Notes under the pieces: generated by a model | Database searches by the model: none | What the model saw: only the letters and a program-made list of their open reading frames with translations | What the model was told of the DNA's origin: nothing | Made by a program: the position numbers and the translations under genes | NCBI RefSeq assembly: GCF_005503365.1 | Contig: NZ_SCML01000019.1 | Location: forward strand, 1 to 64,000 | Direction: 5' to 3' | DNA from: Hydrogenophaga sp. 2FB | GTDB taxonomy: Bacteria > Pseudomonadota > Gammaproteobacteria > Burkholderiales > Burkholderiaceae_C | DNA: 64,000 bases | In this document: piece by piece, positions 32,772 through 42,367 of the stretch | Layout: the number at the start of each line of letters is the position of its first letter | Position numbering within the stretch: position 1 is the stretch's first letter

Positions 32772-33986
32772 TCAGGAAATTTTTGCGTTGAACACGTCGG
32801 CGGGGTACGGGCGGAAGTCCCTCACCAACTTGAAGCTGCCATCCGGCGCTGCCTGAAGAATCCCTTCCTGGCGTGCGCCGCGGTGGTCGCCTGCTTTGTA
32901 GCTGACATTGCGCGCGCCCCCGACGCTGGCGTTGGTCATGGTCTCCATCACGTCCACGAGGTTGGCGCGGGTGAGCGGCTTGCCGCTGGCCAGCAACATC
33001 TCGAAGCCCTTGACGAACAGAGCGCCATTGCTCCACCCGTTCAGGCCAAACACGCCGATGGGGTCGTTGGGGAAATGCTTGGCCACGTTGTCGCGATAGG
33101 CCTTGATGTCCGGGTCATCCGCACCCACGGGCATCAACCACGACGAGAAGTAGGTGCCATTCAGGAGATCCCCCGACAGCTTGCGCGTGGTCGGGTCGGC
33201 GGTGAAGAAGGGCGCCATCCATTTCGCCTGGTAACCGATGCGATCCGCGGCCTTCTGCGCGGCGGCCAGGTTGGCATTGGAGCCAAACAGGATCACCACC
33301 TCGGCTTTTGCATTGGCCAGGCGGCGCACGTGGGGCGTGAAGTCGGTGTTCCGGACCTCGAAAGGAATCGATTCGGCCGCTTCTTTCTTCAGGCCTTCCA
33401 GATGCAGGTCGAAGCCGCGCTTGGCCGACCGACCCAACTCGTCGTTCTCCCACAGCAAGGCCACGCGGCTGGCGTTCAGGCCATTCAACGCGTAGTCCAG
33501 GTTGGACGCGGCCGACCAGCCATAGTCCGGCAACAGCGGGAACACCAGCCGTTCAGCGAACAGCGCGGTGGCCCCACCGATAGGGCCGATCATGGGCAAG
33601 CCGACCTCTTTCGCATAGGGAATCACCGCCACCGATTGCGCCGTGCCCACCGGGGCGGCCAGCGCAAAGATCTTGCTCTCTTCGACCAGACGGCGGGTGA
33701 CCGCCACGCTGCGCGACGGCTCGTAGCCATCGTCATAGGTCACGTAATTGATCTTCCAGCCCTTGAGCGCGTTGGTCTCGTTGGCCCATTTGAAGCAGGC
33801 TTCGGCGGCGTGCGTCAGGATCGTATAGAACGGCACCGGACCGGTGATGGGCGTGAACGCGCCCACCGTCACAGTCTTGCTGGCGAGATCAATACCGGGC
33901 GAAGCCTGCTGGGCAAACACCCCAGCCGGCAGGGCGACCGACGCGGTGGCCACGGCACTGCTGGAGAGAAAAGTTCTTCTGCGCAT
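32772..33986 (-). CDS. ABC transporter substrate-binding protein (LivK-like)
   Basis: A 404-residue periplasmic binding protein of the type I fold. The N-terminus RRRTFLSSSAVATAS looks like a twin-arginine or Sec signal, cleaved near GVFAQQ (about residue 27). Motifs are TVGAFTPITGPVPFY, WKINYVTYDDGYEPSRS, RRLVEESKIFALAAPVGT and KEVGLPMIGPI. It is the first gene of the operon and feeds LivHMGF. The promoter region contains TGCAT-TCT-ATGCA at 34041. The ligand is probably an acid and not necessarily an amino acid. Confidence 0.9.
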   Translation of the reverse strand: MRRRTFLSSSAVATASVALPAGVFAQQASPGIDLASKTVTVGAFTPITGPVPFYTILTHAAEACFKWANETNALKGWKINYVTYDDGYEPSRSVAVTRRLVEESKIFALAAPVGTAQSVAVIPYAKEVGLPMIGPIGGATALFAERLVFPLLPDYGWSAASNLDYALNGLNASRVALLWENDELGRSAKRGFDLHLEGLKKEAAESIPFEVRNTDFTPHVRRLANAKAEVVILFGSNANLAAAQKAADRIGYQAKWMAPFFTADPTTRKLSGDLLNGTYFSSWLMPVGADDPDIKAYRDNVAKHFPNDPIGVFGLNGWSNGALFVKGFEMLLASGKPLTRANLVDVMETMTNASVGGARNVSYKAGDHRGARQEGILQAAPDGSFKLVRDFRPYPADVFNAKIS

Positions 33987-34038
33987 CTTGGTGTCTCCTG
34001 AGAAAGGTCAAAGGGGTGCGCCAAGATCGCCTCGGCAC

Positions 34039-34055
34039 AATGCATTCTATGCAAT
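34039..34055. promoter_or_regulatory. inverted repeat TGCAT-N3-ATGCA upstream of the Liv operon
   Basis: TGCAT-TCT-ATGCA (34041-34053) is a perfect 5-bp inverted repeat that begins within the word AATGCATTCT. It lies 53 bp upstream of the binding-protein start in the divergent region shared with the CaiB-DUF2889-pyc operon. Its form fits a dimeric regulator such as GntR. Confidence 0.55.
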
Positions 34056-34125
34056 GTACTATCAAGCAAAAACCAGGGTTTTCCCGTAAAAATGGGGGAT
34101 TTCAGGGTTCATTTTAAAATGTAAA

Positions 34126-34135
34126 ATGCATTCTT
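34126..34135. promoter_or_regulatory. third copy of AATGCATTCT, upstream of the CaiB-pyc operon
   Basis: The 10-bp word AATGCATTCT recurs 20 bp before the CaiB start, in an A/T-rich stretch (TTTTAAAATGTAAAATGCATT) unlike the surrounding G+C-rich DNA. This copy has only the half site, with TGTA upstream as a possible degenerate second half. Confidence 0.45.
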
Positions 34136-34154
34136 TTAGCAAAACGAGGCCCAC

Positions 34155-35384
34155 ATGCACCTCCCTCCTCTCGCCGGACGACGCGTCATTGAACTGGGCA
34201 CCATGCTGGCCGCCCCCTTTGCCTCCCACATCCTGTCCCAGCTGGGCGCCGAGGTGATCAAGGTCGAACCGCCCAATGGCGATCCCACCCGCAGCCTGGT
34301 CCGCGGCGGCCCCAGCGGCACCTTCATTGCCTACAGCCACGGCAAGAAAAGCGTGTGCATCGACCTGAGCAAACCCGAGGGCACCGCCGCCTTCCTCAAA
34401 CTGGTGGCCAGCGCGGACGCATTGGTGCACAACCTGGCGCCCAAGGCCGCGCGCAAGCTGGGCGTCACGCGTGAGGACTGCGCGGCCGTCAACCCGAACC
34501 TGATTTACTGCCACATCCGCGGCTACGCGGCGGGGCCCCAGGCCGACGACCTGGCCTCCAACCCGGTGGCCGAGGCCGCCACCGGTGTGATGGAAGCCAA
34601 CCGCGTCAATGGCCGTCCCAGCCGCCTGGGCCCCTCGTACCACGATCAGTTCGCGGGCGCGTACGCGGTCATCGGCATCCTCGCGTCGATGCTGCAACCC
34701 AAGGCGGGCCCTGGGGAGCGGCAGGTCGAGATCGGCCTGTACGAAACCGGCCTGCATGTGGCGTCGCGCGACCTGGTGGGCGTGCAGCTGAAAACGCAGT
34801 TGCTGGGCCGGCCCGAACGCGAACCCCATGGCGAATTCAGCATGCCGGGCTATGGCGCTTATCTGACCGCCGATCAACGCTGGATCTACCTGCTCATCCT
34901 GAACGATGGCCACTGGCTGAAGTTCTGCGAGGCCTTGAAACTGCCGCAAGCCCAAGATGCGTCGCTGGCCACGCTGCGCCAGCGCAAGAAGGTGCGCGAA
35001 GAAGTGGAGGACATCGTGAAAGCCGCGGTGGCCGCGCACGATTTCGTCGATGTTGAAACCCGGCTGAAGGCCGCCGGTGTCGGCTGCACCGAGGTGTTGC
35101 CGCTCGAGCGTGTGCTGGAGGCACCGCAAGCGCACCAGCCCGGCAAGCTGCGAACGGTGTCCTTGCGCGGCATGGACTTCGAGGTGCCCGAATTTCCACG
35201 GCTCGGCGCGAGCGACGACGGCATCCAGACCCTGCCGCCCGCCGAGTTGGGCGAGCACACCCTGGCGGTGCTGCAGTCGGTCGGCATTCCGCTGCAGGAA
35301 TGCGAGGCCTTGCTGGCCTCCGGCGCTGTGGCAACCACCACGCCGGACAGCTTTGCATGGGCCGCTGTTCGTCCCGGGACCTGA
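34155..35384 (+). CDS. CaiB/BaiF family CoA-transferase
   Basis: A 409-residue family III CoA-transferase. The N-terminus GRRVIELGTMLAAPFASHIL, the motif EVIKVEPPNGDPTRS and the CoA-binding-type SHGKKSVCIDLSKPEG are clear. The catalytic Asp is probably Asp164 (SYHDQFAGAY). It heads the plus-strand operon that continues with DUF2889 and pyruvate carboxylase and diverges from the Liv operon. It may exchange CoA between two pathway acids, for example an intramolecular or mesaconyl-type transfer. That role is inferred from the neighbours. Confidence 0.9.
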   Translation: MHLPPLAGRRVIELGTMLAAPFASHILSQLGAEVIKVEPPNGDPTRSLVRGGPSGTFIAYSHGKKSVCIDLSKPEGTAAFLKLVASADALVHNLAPKAARKLGVTREDCAAVNPNLIYCHIRGYAAGPQADDLASNPVAEAATGVMEANRVNGRPSRLGPSYHDQFAGAYAVIGILASMLQPKAGPGERQVEIGLYETGLHVASRDLVGVQLKTQLLGRPEREPHGEFSMPGYGAYLTADQRWIYLLILNDGHWLKFCEALKLPQAQDASLATLRQRKKVREEVEDIVKAAVAAHDFVDVETRLKAAGVGCTEVLPLERVLEAPQAHQPGKLRTVSLRGMDFEVPEFPRLGASDDGIQTLPPAELGEHTLAVLQSVGIPLQECEALLASGAVATTTPDSFAWAAVRPGT

Positions 35385-35407
35385 GCCCCGCAACGCCTGG
35401 AGCTGCC

Positions 35408-35977
35408 ATGACCGACCCCGTCGAGCGAGAAGAGATTCACCACCGCCAGATCGAGCTGCGCTTCTTTCGGCGCACGGACGGGCTCTACGAGGTGGAAGGC
35501 CGGCTGGTCGATACCAAGCGCCACGTCTTTCGCCGGCAGCTCCACCACGAAGACACGCTCCCGGGCGAGCCCGTGCACGACATCGTGGTGCGCCTGGTCA
35601 TCGACGATGCCCTGCTGGTGCACGACGCGGTGGCCGTGATGCAGGCCACGCCCTTCGCGGTGTGCAGCGGCGCAGCGAATACCTTGGCGCCCCTGAAGGG
35701 ACTTCGCATTGGTGAAGGCTGGGGAAAGCGTGTGCGCGAGCGCCTGGGTGGCGCGGCGTCGTGCACCCACATCGTCGAGCTGCTCGGCCCGATGGCCACC
35801 ACCGCCTTCCAGGGGCTTGCGCCACAGCGCATCGCTCAGATCAACGAACCGCACAACGAAGCCATGCGCCGCGCGAAGGTGGACAGCTGCTATGCCTACG
35901 CCGCCGAGCGTGAAGTGGTGGCACAGCTCTGGCCCCACCTGCATCGGCGCCAGCAGCCGGACGAGCCATCCCTATGA
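35408..35977 (+). CDS. DUF2889 family protein
   Basis: A 189-residue protein matching DUF2889 by its layout: IELRFFRRTDGLYEVEGRLVDTK near the N-terminus (given here in part), HDIVVRLVID, and CTHIVELLGPMATTAFQ in the C-terminal half. The His and Cys in the CTH motif could bind metal or act in catalysis. The family has no established function that I know; it recurs near acyl-CoA and aromatic catabolism genes. The ATG at 35408 lies 23 bp after the CaiB stop, and its stop overlaps the pyc start (ATGA), so it is tightly co-expressed with pyruvate carboxylase. Confidence 0.82.
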   Translation: MTDPVEREEIHHRQIELRFFRRTDGLYEVEGRLVDTKRHVFRRQLHHEDTLPGEPVHDIVVRLVIDDALLVHDAVAVMQATPFAVCSGAANTLAPLKGLRIGEGWGKRVRERLGGAASCTHIVELLGPMATTAFQGLAPQRIAQINEPHNEAMRRAKVDSCYAYAAEREVVAQLWPHLHRRQQPDEPSL

Positions 35978-38900
35978 AACAAAAAATCATCAAGTCGATC
36001 CTGATCGCCAACCGTGGCGAAATCGCCATCCGCGTGATGCGCGCCGCCTCCGAACTCGGCATCCGGACCGTGGCGGTGTATTCCAACGAAGACCGCTTTG
36101 CCTTGCACCGCTTCAAGGCCGACGAAAGTTATCTGGTGGGTGCAGGGCAAAAGCCCATCGCGGCCTACCTGGACATCGCGGAGGTGATTCGTGTGGCCAA
36201 AATGGCCAAAGTCGACGCGGTTCACCCGGGCTACGGCTTCCTCTCGGAGAACCCCGACTTTGCCGACGCGTGCACGAGGGCGGGCCTGTCCTTCATCGGG
36301 CCATCGGGCGATGTGATGCGAACGCTCGGCAACAAGGTGGCGGCGCGCAACCTGGCCGAATCTGTCGGCGTGCCGGTCATGCCGGCCAGCCCCCCATTGC
36401 CGCACGAGGCAGCCCAGGCGGTCGCATTGGCCGAGGCGGTCGGGTACCCGCTCATGCTCAAAGCCAGTTGGGGCGGTGGTGGCCGCGGCATGCGGGTGAT
36501 CCGCAGCCGGGACGACCTGATCGAACAAATGCCGGTCGCCCGCAGCGAAGCGAAGTCCGCGTTCGGCAACGACGAGATCTACCTGGAGAAGCTCGTGGAA
36601 CGGGCCCGGCATGTGGAAGTGCAGATCCTCGGCGATACCCATGGGCAGCTGTTGCACCTGTTCGAACGCGACTGCACGGTGCAGCGACGCAACCAGAAAG
36701 TGGTGGAACGCGCACCGGCCCCCTACCTGAGCCCCGCGCAGCGCGAAGCCCTGTGCGAAGCCGCCCTCAAACTCGGCCGAGCCGTCGAATACACGCATGC
36801 GGGAACGGTCGAATTCCTGATGGATGCCGACACGGACCGCTTCTACTTCATCGAGGTCAACCCCCGCATTCAGGTCGAACACACCGTCACCGAGCAGGTG
36901 ACCGGTATCGACCTGGTGAGGGCCCAGATCATGATCTCGCAGGGACTTCGCATTGGCGTGCCGGGGTCGACCGTGCCACCCCAGGCGGAGCTGAGAATCA
37001 ACGGTCACGCGCTCCAATGCCGCGTGACGACCGAGGACCCCGAAAAGAACTTCTCGCCGGACTACGGCAAGCTGTCCAACTACCGATCCACCGGGGGATT
37101 CGGCGTCCGGCTGGACAGCGGAACGGCCTACTCCGGCGCCGTCATCACGCCCTTCTACGACAGCCTGCTGGTCAAGGTCACCACCTGGGGAACCAGTTCG
37201 GACGAAGCCGTCTCGCGCATGAGCCGCTGCCTGCGCGAGTTCCGCATCCGTGGTGTGGCCACCAACCTCGCCTTCCTCGAAAACGTCATCGACCATTCGC
37301 TGTTCCGCAGCGGTGCCTGCACGACGCGCTTCATCGACCAGACACCGGCACTGGTCAAGGTGACGCCAAGGCGGGACCGCGCGACCAAGCTCCTGCGCTT
37401 CCTGGGTGAAGTCATCGTCAACGGACACCCGGAAATGAAGGGCCGGCCTCAGCCCGCGTTGCCCATCTCCAACCCGGTCAAACCCACGGCACATCCGTTG
37501 GCGGCACCGCCCTCCGGGTCGCGGGATCTGTTGAAGTACCTGGGCCAGGACACCTTTGTGCAATGGATCAAGGCGCAGCAACGGGTGCTGTTGACCGACA
37601 CGACCATGCGCGACGCACACCAGTCCTTGCTGGCCACGCGGATGCGAAGCCATGACCTGACGGCCATTGCGCCGCACTACGCGAGCTTGCTGCCCGAGTT
37701 GTTTTCGATCGAGTGCTGGGGCGGTGCCACGTTCGATGTGGCCATGCGCTTTCTGAACGAAGACCCTTGGCAACGTCTGGTGCAGTTGCGTGCCGCGGTG
37801 CCCAACACCCTGCTCCAGATGCTGTTGCGCGCGTCGAACGCGGTGGGCTACACCAACTACCCGGACAACGTCGTGCGTTACTTCGTCGAGCAGGCGGCCA
37901 AGGCCGGCATCGATGTCTTTCGCGTGTTCGATTCGCTGAACGCCGTCGACAACATGCGCGTGGCCATCGACGCGGTGCGCGACGCCGGGGCCTTGTGCGA
38001 GACCGCCATCTGCTACACCGGCGATCTTTTCGATGCCAAGCGCAGCAAGTACAACCTGGCCTACTACGTCAAGATGGCCAAACAACTGGAGCGCGCCGGG
38101 GCACACATCCTGGCCATCAAGGACATGGCGGGCGTGTGCCGCCCCCGCGCGGCGACGGCACTGGTGCGCGCGCTGAAAGAGGAGTGCGGCTTGCCGATTC
38201 ACTTCCACACGCACGACACCAGCGGCATGTCGGGCGCCAGCGTGCTCGCGGCGATTGACGCGGGGTGCGACATCGTGGATGGCGCATTTGACGCCATGAG
38301 TGGCCTCACCTCGCAACCCAGCCTCGGCAGCCTGGCGGCCGCGTTGCAAGGCCATCCGCGCGACCCCGGGGTTCGCCAGGACGCGCTGCGCGACATCTCC
38401 CAATACTGGGAAGGCGCGCGCCGTCTCTACAGCCCCTTCGAGAGCGACATTCGCTGCGGCACGTCCGACGTCTACCGGCACGAGATGCCTGGCGGCCAAT
38501 ACACGAACCTGCGCGAACAAGCGCGCTCCATGGATCTCGATGCACGCTGGCCCGAGATATCCGAGGCCTATGCGCAGGTCAATCTGCTGTTTGGCGACAT
38601 CGTCAAAGTCACGCCCACGTCCAAGGTGGTGGGCGACATGGCGATCTACATGGTCGCGAACGACCTGTCGTCCAGCGATGTTCTGGCCGACGACAAAGAG
38701 CTCAGCTTTCCCGAGTCCGTGGTGTCGCTGTTCAAAGGCGAACTGGGCTTCCCCTCGGATGGCTTTCCCGAGCGGCTCCAACAGAAGGTTCTGAAAGGAC
38801 AGCAGCCGCTGACCGGACGGCCTGGAGAAGGGCTGGCACCCGTGGATCTGGAGGCAGAGAGAAGCCGGCTCGCGCAGAAGATGGGGCACGCCATCAGCGA

Positions 38901-39438
38901 TCAGGACCTGGCGTCACACCTGATGTACCCCAAGGTGTTCCAGGCCTTTGCCAAGCACCGCGGTCAGTATGGCGACGTGTCCCGCGTTCCCACCTCGGCC
39001 TTCTTCTACGGGATGCAGGAGCACGAAGAGATCGCCGTCACGATCGACACGGGCAAGACCCTGCACATCAAGCTGGAAGGCAGGACGCCACCCGACGCCG
39101 AAGGATTCTGTCGCCTGTTCTTTGAACTCAATGGACAACCGAGGTTGGTTCGGATTCCTCTGGCGGGCGCAAGCACCACCAGCAAAGCCATTCGCCTGGT
39201 GGACGAGGAGAATCCGCACCACGTGGGCTCGCCCATGCCAGGATCGGTTGCACGCATTGCGGTCCGCCTGGGTCAACGCGTCGCCAAAGGCGACGTGCTG
39301 GCGACCATCGAGGCGATGAAGATGGAGAGCCTGGTGTGCGCCGAACACGACGGTGTGGTTGCACATGTGCTCGTGCAACCGGGGGACGTCGTGCCGGCCA
39401 AAGGCCTGCTGTTCGAGATGGGTCCACAGCTGGCTTAG
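35974..39438 (+). CDS. pyc: pyruvate carboxylase
   Basis: A 1154-residue biotin enzyme with the single-chain order of pyruvate carboxylase. The biotin carboxylase domain is at about residues 1-450 (ILIANRGEIAIRVMRAA, ATP-grasp KASWGGGGRGMR, FIEVNPRIQVEHTVTEQVTG, given in parts). The carboxyltransferase domain begins near 542 with DTTMRDAHQSLLATR and has DVFRVFDSLNAV, metal-binding HFHTHDTSG and the QPSLGSLAAAL segment. The biotinyl domain near the C-terminus carries Lys1116 in IEAMKMES. It makes oxaloacetate from pyruvate, ATP and bicarbonate. The 4-bp overlap with DUF2889, and co-transcription with a CoA-transferase instead of central metabolism genes, suggest it consumes pyruvate produced by this catabolic block. 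Confidence 0.95.
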   Translation: MKQKIIKSILIANRGEIAIRVMRAASELGIRTVAVYSNEDRFALHRFKADESYLVGAGQKPIAAYLDIAEVIRVAKMAKVDAVHPGYGFLSENPDFADACTRAGLSFIGPSGDVMRTLGNKVAARNLAESVGVPVMPASPPLPHEAAQAVALAEAVGYPLMLKASWGGGGRGMRVIRSRDDLIEQMPVARSEAKSAFGNDEIYLEKLVERARHVEVQILGDTHGQLLHLFERDCTVQRRNQKVVERAPAPYLSPAQREALCEAALKLGRAVEYTHAGTVEFLMDADTDRFYFIEVNPRIQVEHTVTEQVTGIDLVRAQIMISQGLRIGVPGSTVPPQAELRINGHALQCRVTTEDPEKNFSPDYGKLSNYRSTGGFGVRLDSGTAYSGAVITPFYDSLLVKVTTWGTSSDEAVSRMSRCLREFRIRGVATNLAFLENVIDHSLFRSGACTTRFIDQTPALVKVTPRRDRATKLLRFLGEVIVNGHPEMKGRPQPALPISNPVKPTAHPLAAPPSGSRDLLKYLGQDTFVQWIKAQQRVLLTDTTMRDAHQSLLATRMRSHDLTAIAPHYASLLPELFSIECWGGATFDVAMRFLNEDPWQRLVQLRAAVPNTLLQMLLRASNAVGYTNYPDNVVRYFVEQAAKAGIDVFRVFDSLNAVDNMRVAIDAVRDAGALCETAICYTGDLFDAKRSKYNLAYYVKMAKQLERAGAHILAIKDMAGVCRPRAATALVRALKEECGLPIHFHTHDTSGMSGASVLAAIDAGCDIVDGAFDAMSGLTSQPSLGSLAAALQGHPRDPGVRQDALRDISQYWEGARRLYSPFESDIRCGTSDVYRHEMPGGQYTNLREQARSMDLDARWPEISEAYAQVNLLFGDIVKVTPTSKVVGDMAIYMVANDLSSSDVLADDKELSFPESVVSLFKGELGFPSDGFPERLQQKVLKGQQPLTGRPGEGLAPVDLEAERSRLAQKMGHAISDQDLASHLMYPKVFQAFAKHRGQYGDVSRVPTSAFFYGMQEHEEIAVTIDTGKTLHIKLEGRTPPDAEGFCRLFFELNGQPRLVRIPLAGASTTSKAIRLVDEENPHHVGSPMPGSVARIAVRLGQRVAKGDVLATIEAMKMESLVCAEHDGVVAHVLVQPGDVVPAKGLLFEMGPQLA

Positions 39439-39709
39439 GCGTGCCACTGTCCAGCATCACCGACGCCTGGGGATCTGTTCGGTGACCATCCCATAAGATA
39501 GGGCCAGAGAGAGAATCGGGATTGGGAGAGCTGTCCCGCAGCGTTCGTTGGGTTGGACGAAAACCTCGCGCGTCCCTGCCCGGCAACACCGGTATCCGCC
39601 GAGCCGTTGATTCAGTCCCCTCTATCAATCCCTATCAAATCCCTTGTACAAGACAATATGTGCAAGCAAATGACGACCACCCACTCATCGAAAATCGCCT
39701 AAGCCATTG
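39439..39709. other. intergenic region upstream of mutS
   Basis: No gene is visible in these 271 bp. TCACCGA and TCGGTGA (about 39458-39486) could form a weak hairpin after pyc, without a T-tract. Closer to mutS there is a local A/T-rich stretch with two CTATCAA repeats and the 10-bp palindrome CTTGTACAAG (39643-39652), a plausible mutS promoter or operator area. I cannot place -35 and -10 boxes with confidence. Confidence 0.3.
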
Positions 39710-42367
39710 ATGAAAAAGGACTTTTCCGACAGCCCGCCCGCCTTGGTGGACCTGTCCGCACACACGCCCATGATGCAGCAGTACCTGGGCCTGAAAGCCG
39801 GGCACCCGAACACGCTGCTGTTCTACCGCATGGGCGATTTCTACGAGATGTTCTATGGCGATGCCGAGAAGGTCGCGCGTCTGCTCGACATCACCCTCAC
39901 GCAGCGCGGCCAGTCAGCGGGCCAGCCGGTGGTCATGGCCGGTGTGCCGTTCCACTCGGTCGACACCTACCTCGCGCGTCTGATCAAGCTGGGCGAGTCG
40001 GTCGCCATCTGCGAGCAGGTGGGCGACGTGGCCACGTCCAAAGGCCCGGTGGAGCGCAAGGTGGTGCGCGTGGTCACGCCCGGCACCCTGACCGACAGCG
40101 AACTGCTCTCCGACAAAACCGAAGCGGTGCTGATGGCCGTGCACCCGGGCGCGCGCACCGGTTGCGGCCTGGCCTGGATGTCGGTCACGCAGGGCATCGT
40201 GTTTCTCGCGCAGTGCGCCAGCGACGAGCTGGCCGACTGGGTGGCGCGTGTCTCGCCCGGCGAAGTGCTCTACAGCGCCGAAACCACACCGGCGTTCGAG
40301 AAATCCGTGCAGGCCCTCGCCAGCCAGAGCAGCAGCAACGGCGGCCGCCTGGTGGCGGTGCTGCGCCCGGCCTGGGCGTTCGATGCCGCGCTGGGACAGC
40401 GCAAGCTGCTGGAGCAGTTGCAGGCCGCGAGCCTGGCCGCGTGGGACGCGCAGGACATGCCCGACGCCCATGCGGCCGCCGCCGCGCTGCTGAGCTACGC
40501 CGAACACACCCAGGGCCGCGCGCTCACGCACGTGGCCAGCCTGCAGGTGGCGCGCAGCGGCGAGCGCATCGACCTGCCGCTCAACACCCGGCGCAACCTC
40601 GAACTCACGCACACGCTGCGCGGCGACACCAGCCCCACGCTGTTCTCGCTGCTGGACGTGTGCTGCACCGGCATGGGCAGCCGCGCGCTGCGCAACTGGC
40701 TGCTCGAACCCCGGCGCGACCGTGGCGAAGCGCGCGCGCGGCTGGCCGCCATCGACACGCTGCGCGGCGGCCTGTGGCAAACGCTGCGCCACGCGCTCAA
40801 AGGCTCGAGCGACGTGGAGCGCATCACCGCGCGCACCGCCTTGCGCCAGGTCAAACCGCGCGAGCTGGTGGGCCTGGGTCAGACGCTGGCGCGCGCGCGC
40901 GAACTCGCGGCGCTATTGGGCCCGCAAGAAGCCGGCGGCTTGCTGCACGGCATCGCGGCGCACCTCACGCCGCCCGCCGGTTGCGCCGAGTTGCTGCAAC
41001 AGGCCCTGCACCCCGAGCCCGCCGCGCTGGTGCGCGACGGCGGGGTGATCGCCGATGGCTTTGACGCGGAGCTCGACGAGTTGCGCAACATCCAGACCCA
41101 CAGCGACGCCTTCCTGATCGAACTGGAGCAGCGCGAGCGCGCGCGCACCGGCATTGCCAACCTGCGCGTGCAATTCAACAAGGTGCACGGCTTCTACATC
41201 GAGGTCACGCAGGGCCAGGCGTCCAAGGTGCCCGACGACTACCGCCGCCGCCAGACCCTGAAGAACGCCGAACGTTTCATCACGCCCGAGCTGAAGACCT
41301 TCGAAGACAAGGCGCTCTCCGCGCAAGACCGCGCGCTGGCGCGCGAGAAATGGCTGTACGACCACCTGCTCGACGAGTTGCAGGCCTACGTGGCCCCACT
41401 CACGCAGCTCGCGCGCGCCATGGCCGCGCTCGACGCACTCTGCGCGCTCACCGAACGCGCGCTCACGCTCAATTGGTGTGCGCCACAGTTCGTGCCCGAG
41501 CCTTGCATCGACATCCGCGGTGGCCGCCACCCGGTGGTGGAAGCGCGCCTGAACGAAACCAGCGGTGGCAGCTTCATCGCCAACGACACCGTGCTCGGCC
41601 CCAAGCAGCGCATGCAGGTCATCACCGGCCCCAACATGGGCGGCAAGAGCACCTACATGCGCCAGGTGGCGGTGATCGTGCTGCTCGCCAGCATGGGCAG
41701 CCACGTGCCGGCGACCTCGTGCCGCCTCGGCCCGATCGACGCGATCCACACCCGCATCGGCGCGGCCGACGACCTGGCCAACGCGCAATCGACCTTCATG
41801 GTCGAAATGACCGAGGCCGCGCAAATCCTCAACGCCGCCACGCCCGAGAGCCTGGTGCTGATGGACGAGATCGGCCGCGGCACCTCCACCTTCGACGGCC
41901 TCGCGCTGGCTGGCGGCATTGCCGCGCACCTGCACGAGAAGTCGCGCGCGTTCACGCTGTTCGCCACGCACTACTTCGAACTCACCGAGTTCCCGGCCAC
42001 CCACCACAGCGCGGTGAACGTGCACGTGAGCGCGGTGGAGGCCGGTGGCAAGGGCGGTGGCGGCATCGTCTTCCTGCACCAGATCGAGCAAGGCCCCGCG
42101 AGCCGCAGCTACGGCATCCAGGTCGCGCGCCTGGCCGGCGTGCCGGCCGGGGTGGTGCAGCACGCGCGCCACGCCCTGGCCGCGCTGGAGGCCCAGAGCG
42201 AAGAAAGCCGCAGCCAGGTCGACCTGTTCGCGCCGCCACCTGCCACACTGGAGCCCGAAGTGCACCCGCTGCACGCCGCGATGGCCCAAATCGACCCCGA
42301 CACCCTGAGCCCGCGCGATGCGCTGGAACACCTCTACACCCTGAAAAAACTGGCCGCTTCATCATGA
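39710..42367 (+). CDS. mutS: DNA mismatch repair protein MutS
   Basis: An 885-residue mismatch-recognition ATPase. The N-terminal mismatch-binding domain has [15 protein letters not shown] with the Phe-x-Glu wedge. Connector, lever and clamp domains follow ([24 protein letters not shown] in part). The ATPase has Walker [14 protein letters not shown] near residue 640, Walker [17 protein letters not shown] and the ATHYFELT switch. Length is typical. ATG 39710 follows a TTG and has no clear ribosome-binding site, so translation may be weak. It overlaps the protease gene by 4 bp (ATGA). Confidence 0.97.
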   Translation: MKKDFSDSPPALVDLSAHTPMMQQYLGLKAGHPNTLLFYRMGDFYEMFYGDAEKVARLLDITLTQRGQSAGQPVVMAGVPFHSVDTYLARLIKLGESVAICEQVGDVATSKGPVERKVVRVVTPGTLTDSELLSDKTEAVLMAVHPGARTGCGLAWMSVTQGIVFLAQCASDELADWVARVSPGEVLYSAETTPAFEKSVQALASQSSSNGGRLVAVLRPAWAFDAALGQRKLLEQLQAASLAAWDAQDMPDAHAAAAALLSYAEHTQGRALTHVASLQVARSGERIDLPLNTRRNLELTHTLRGDTSPTLFSLLDVCCTGMGSRALRNWLLEPRRDRGEARARLAAIDTLRGGLWQTLRHALKGSSDVERITARTALRQVKPRELVGLGQTLARARELAALLGPQEAGGLLHGIAAHLTPPAGCAELLQQALHPEPAALVRDGGVIADGFDAELDELRNIQTHSDAFLIELEQRERARTGIANLRVQFNKVHGFYIEVTQGQASKVPDDYRRRQTLKNAERFITPELKTFEDKALSAQDRALAREKWLYDHLLDELQAYVAPLTQLARAMAALDALCALTERALTLNWCAPQFVPEPCIDIRGGRHPVVEARLNETSGGSFIANDTVLGPKQRMQVITGPNMGGKSTYMRQVAVIVLLASMGSHVPATSCRLGPIDAIHTRIGAADDLANAQSTFMVEMTEAAQILNAATPESLVLMDEIGRGTSTFDGLALAGGIAAHLHEKSRAFTLFATHYFELTEFPATHHSAVNVHVSAVEAGGKGGGGIVFLHQIEQGPASRSYGIQVARLAGVPAGVVQHARHALAALEAQSEESRSQVDLFAPPPATLEPEVHPLHAAMAQIDPDTLSPRDALEHLYTLKKLAASS

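Noticed and set aside
35896..38889. Very long antisense open frame (about 1000 codons) opposite pyruvate carboxylase
   Set aside because: It is the mirror of the strong codon-position G+C bias of pyc. Its product is a mix of His, Arg, Val and Gly without any family motif, and pyc is certain.
39458..39486. TCACCGA/TCGGTGA as terminator of pyc
   Set aside because: The stem is only 7 bp with a 15-nt loop and no T-tract follows; I list it only as part of the intergenic region.
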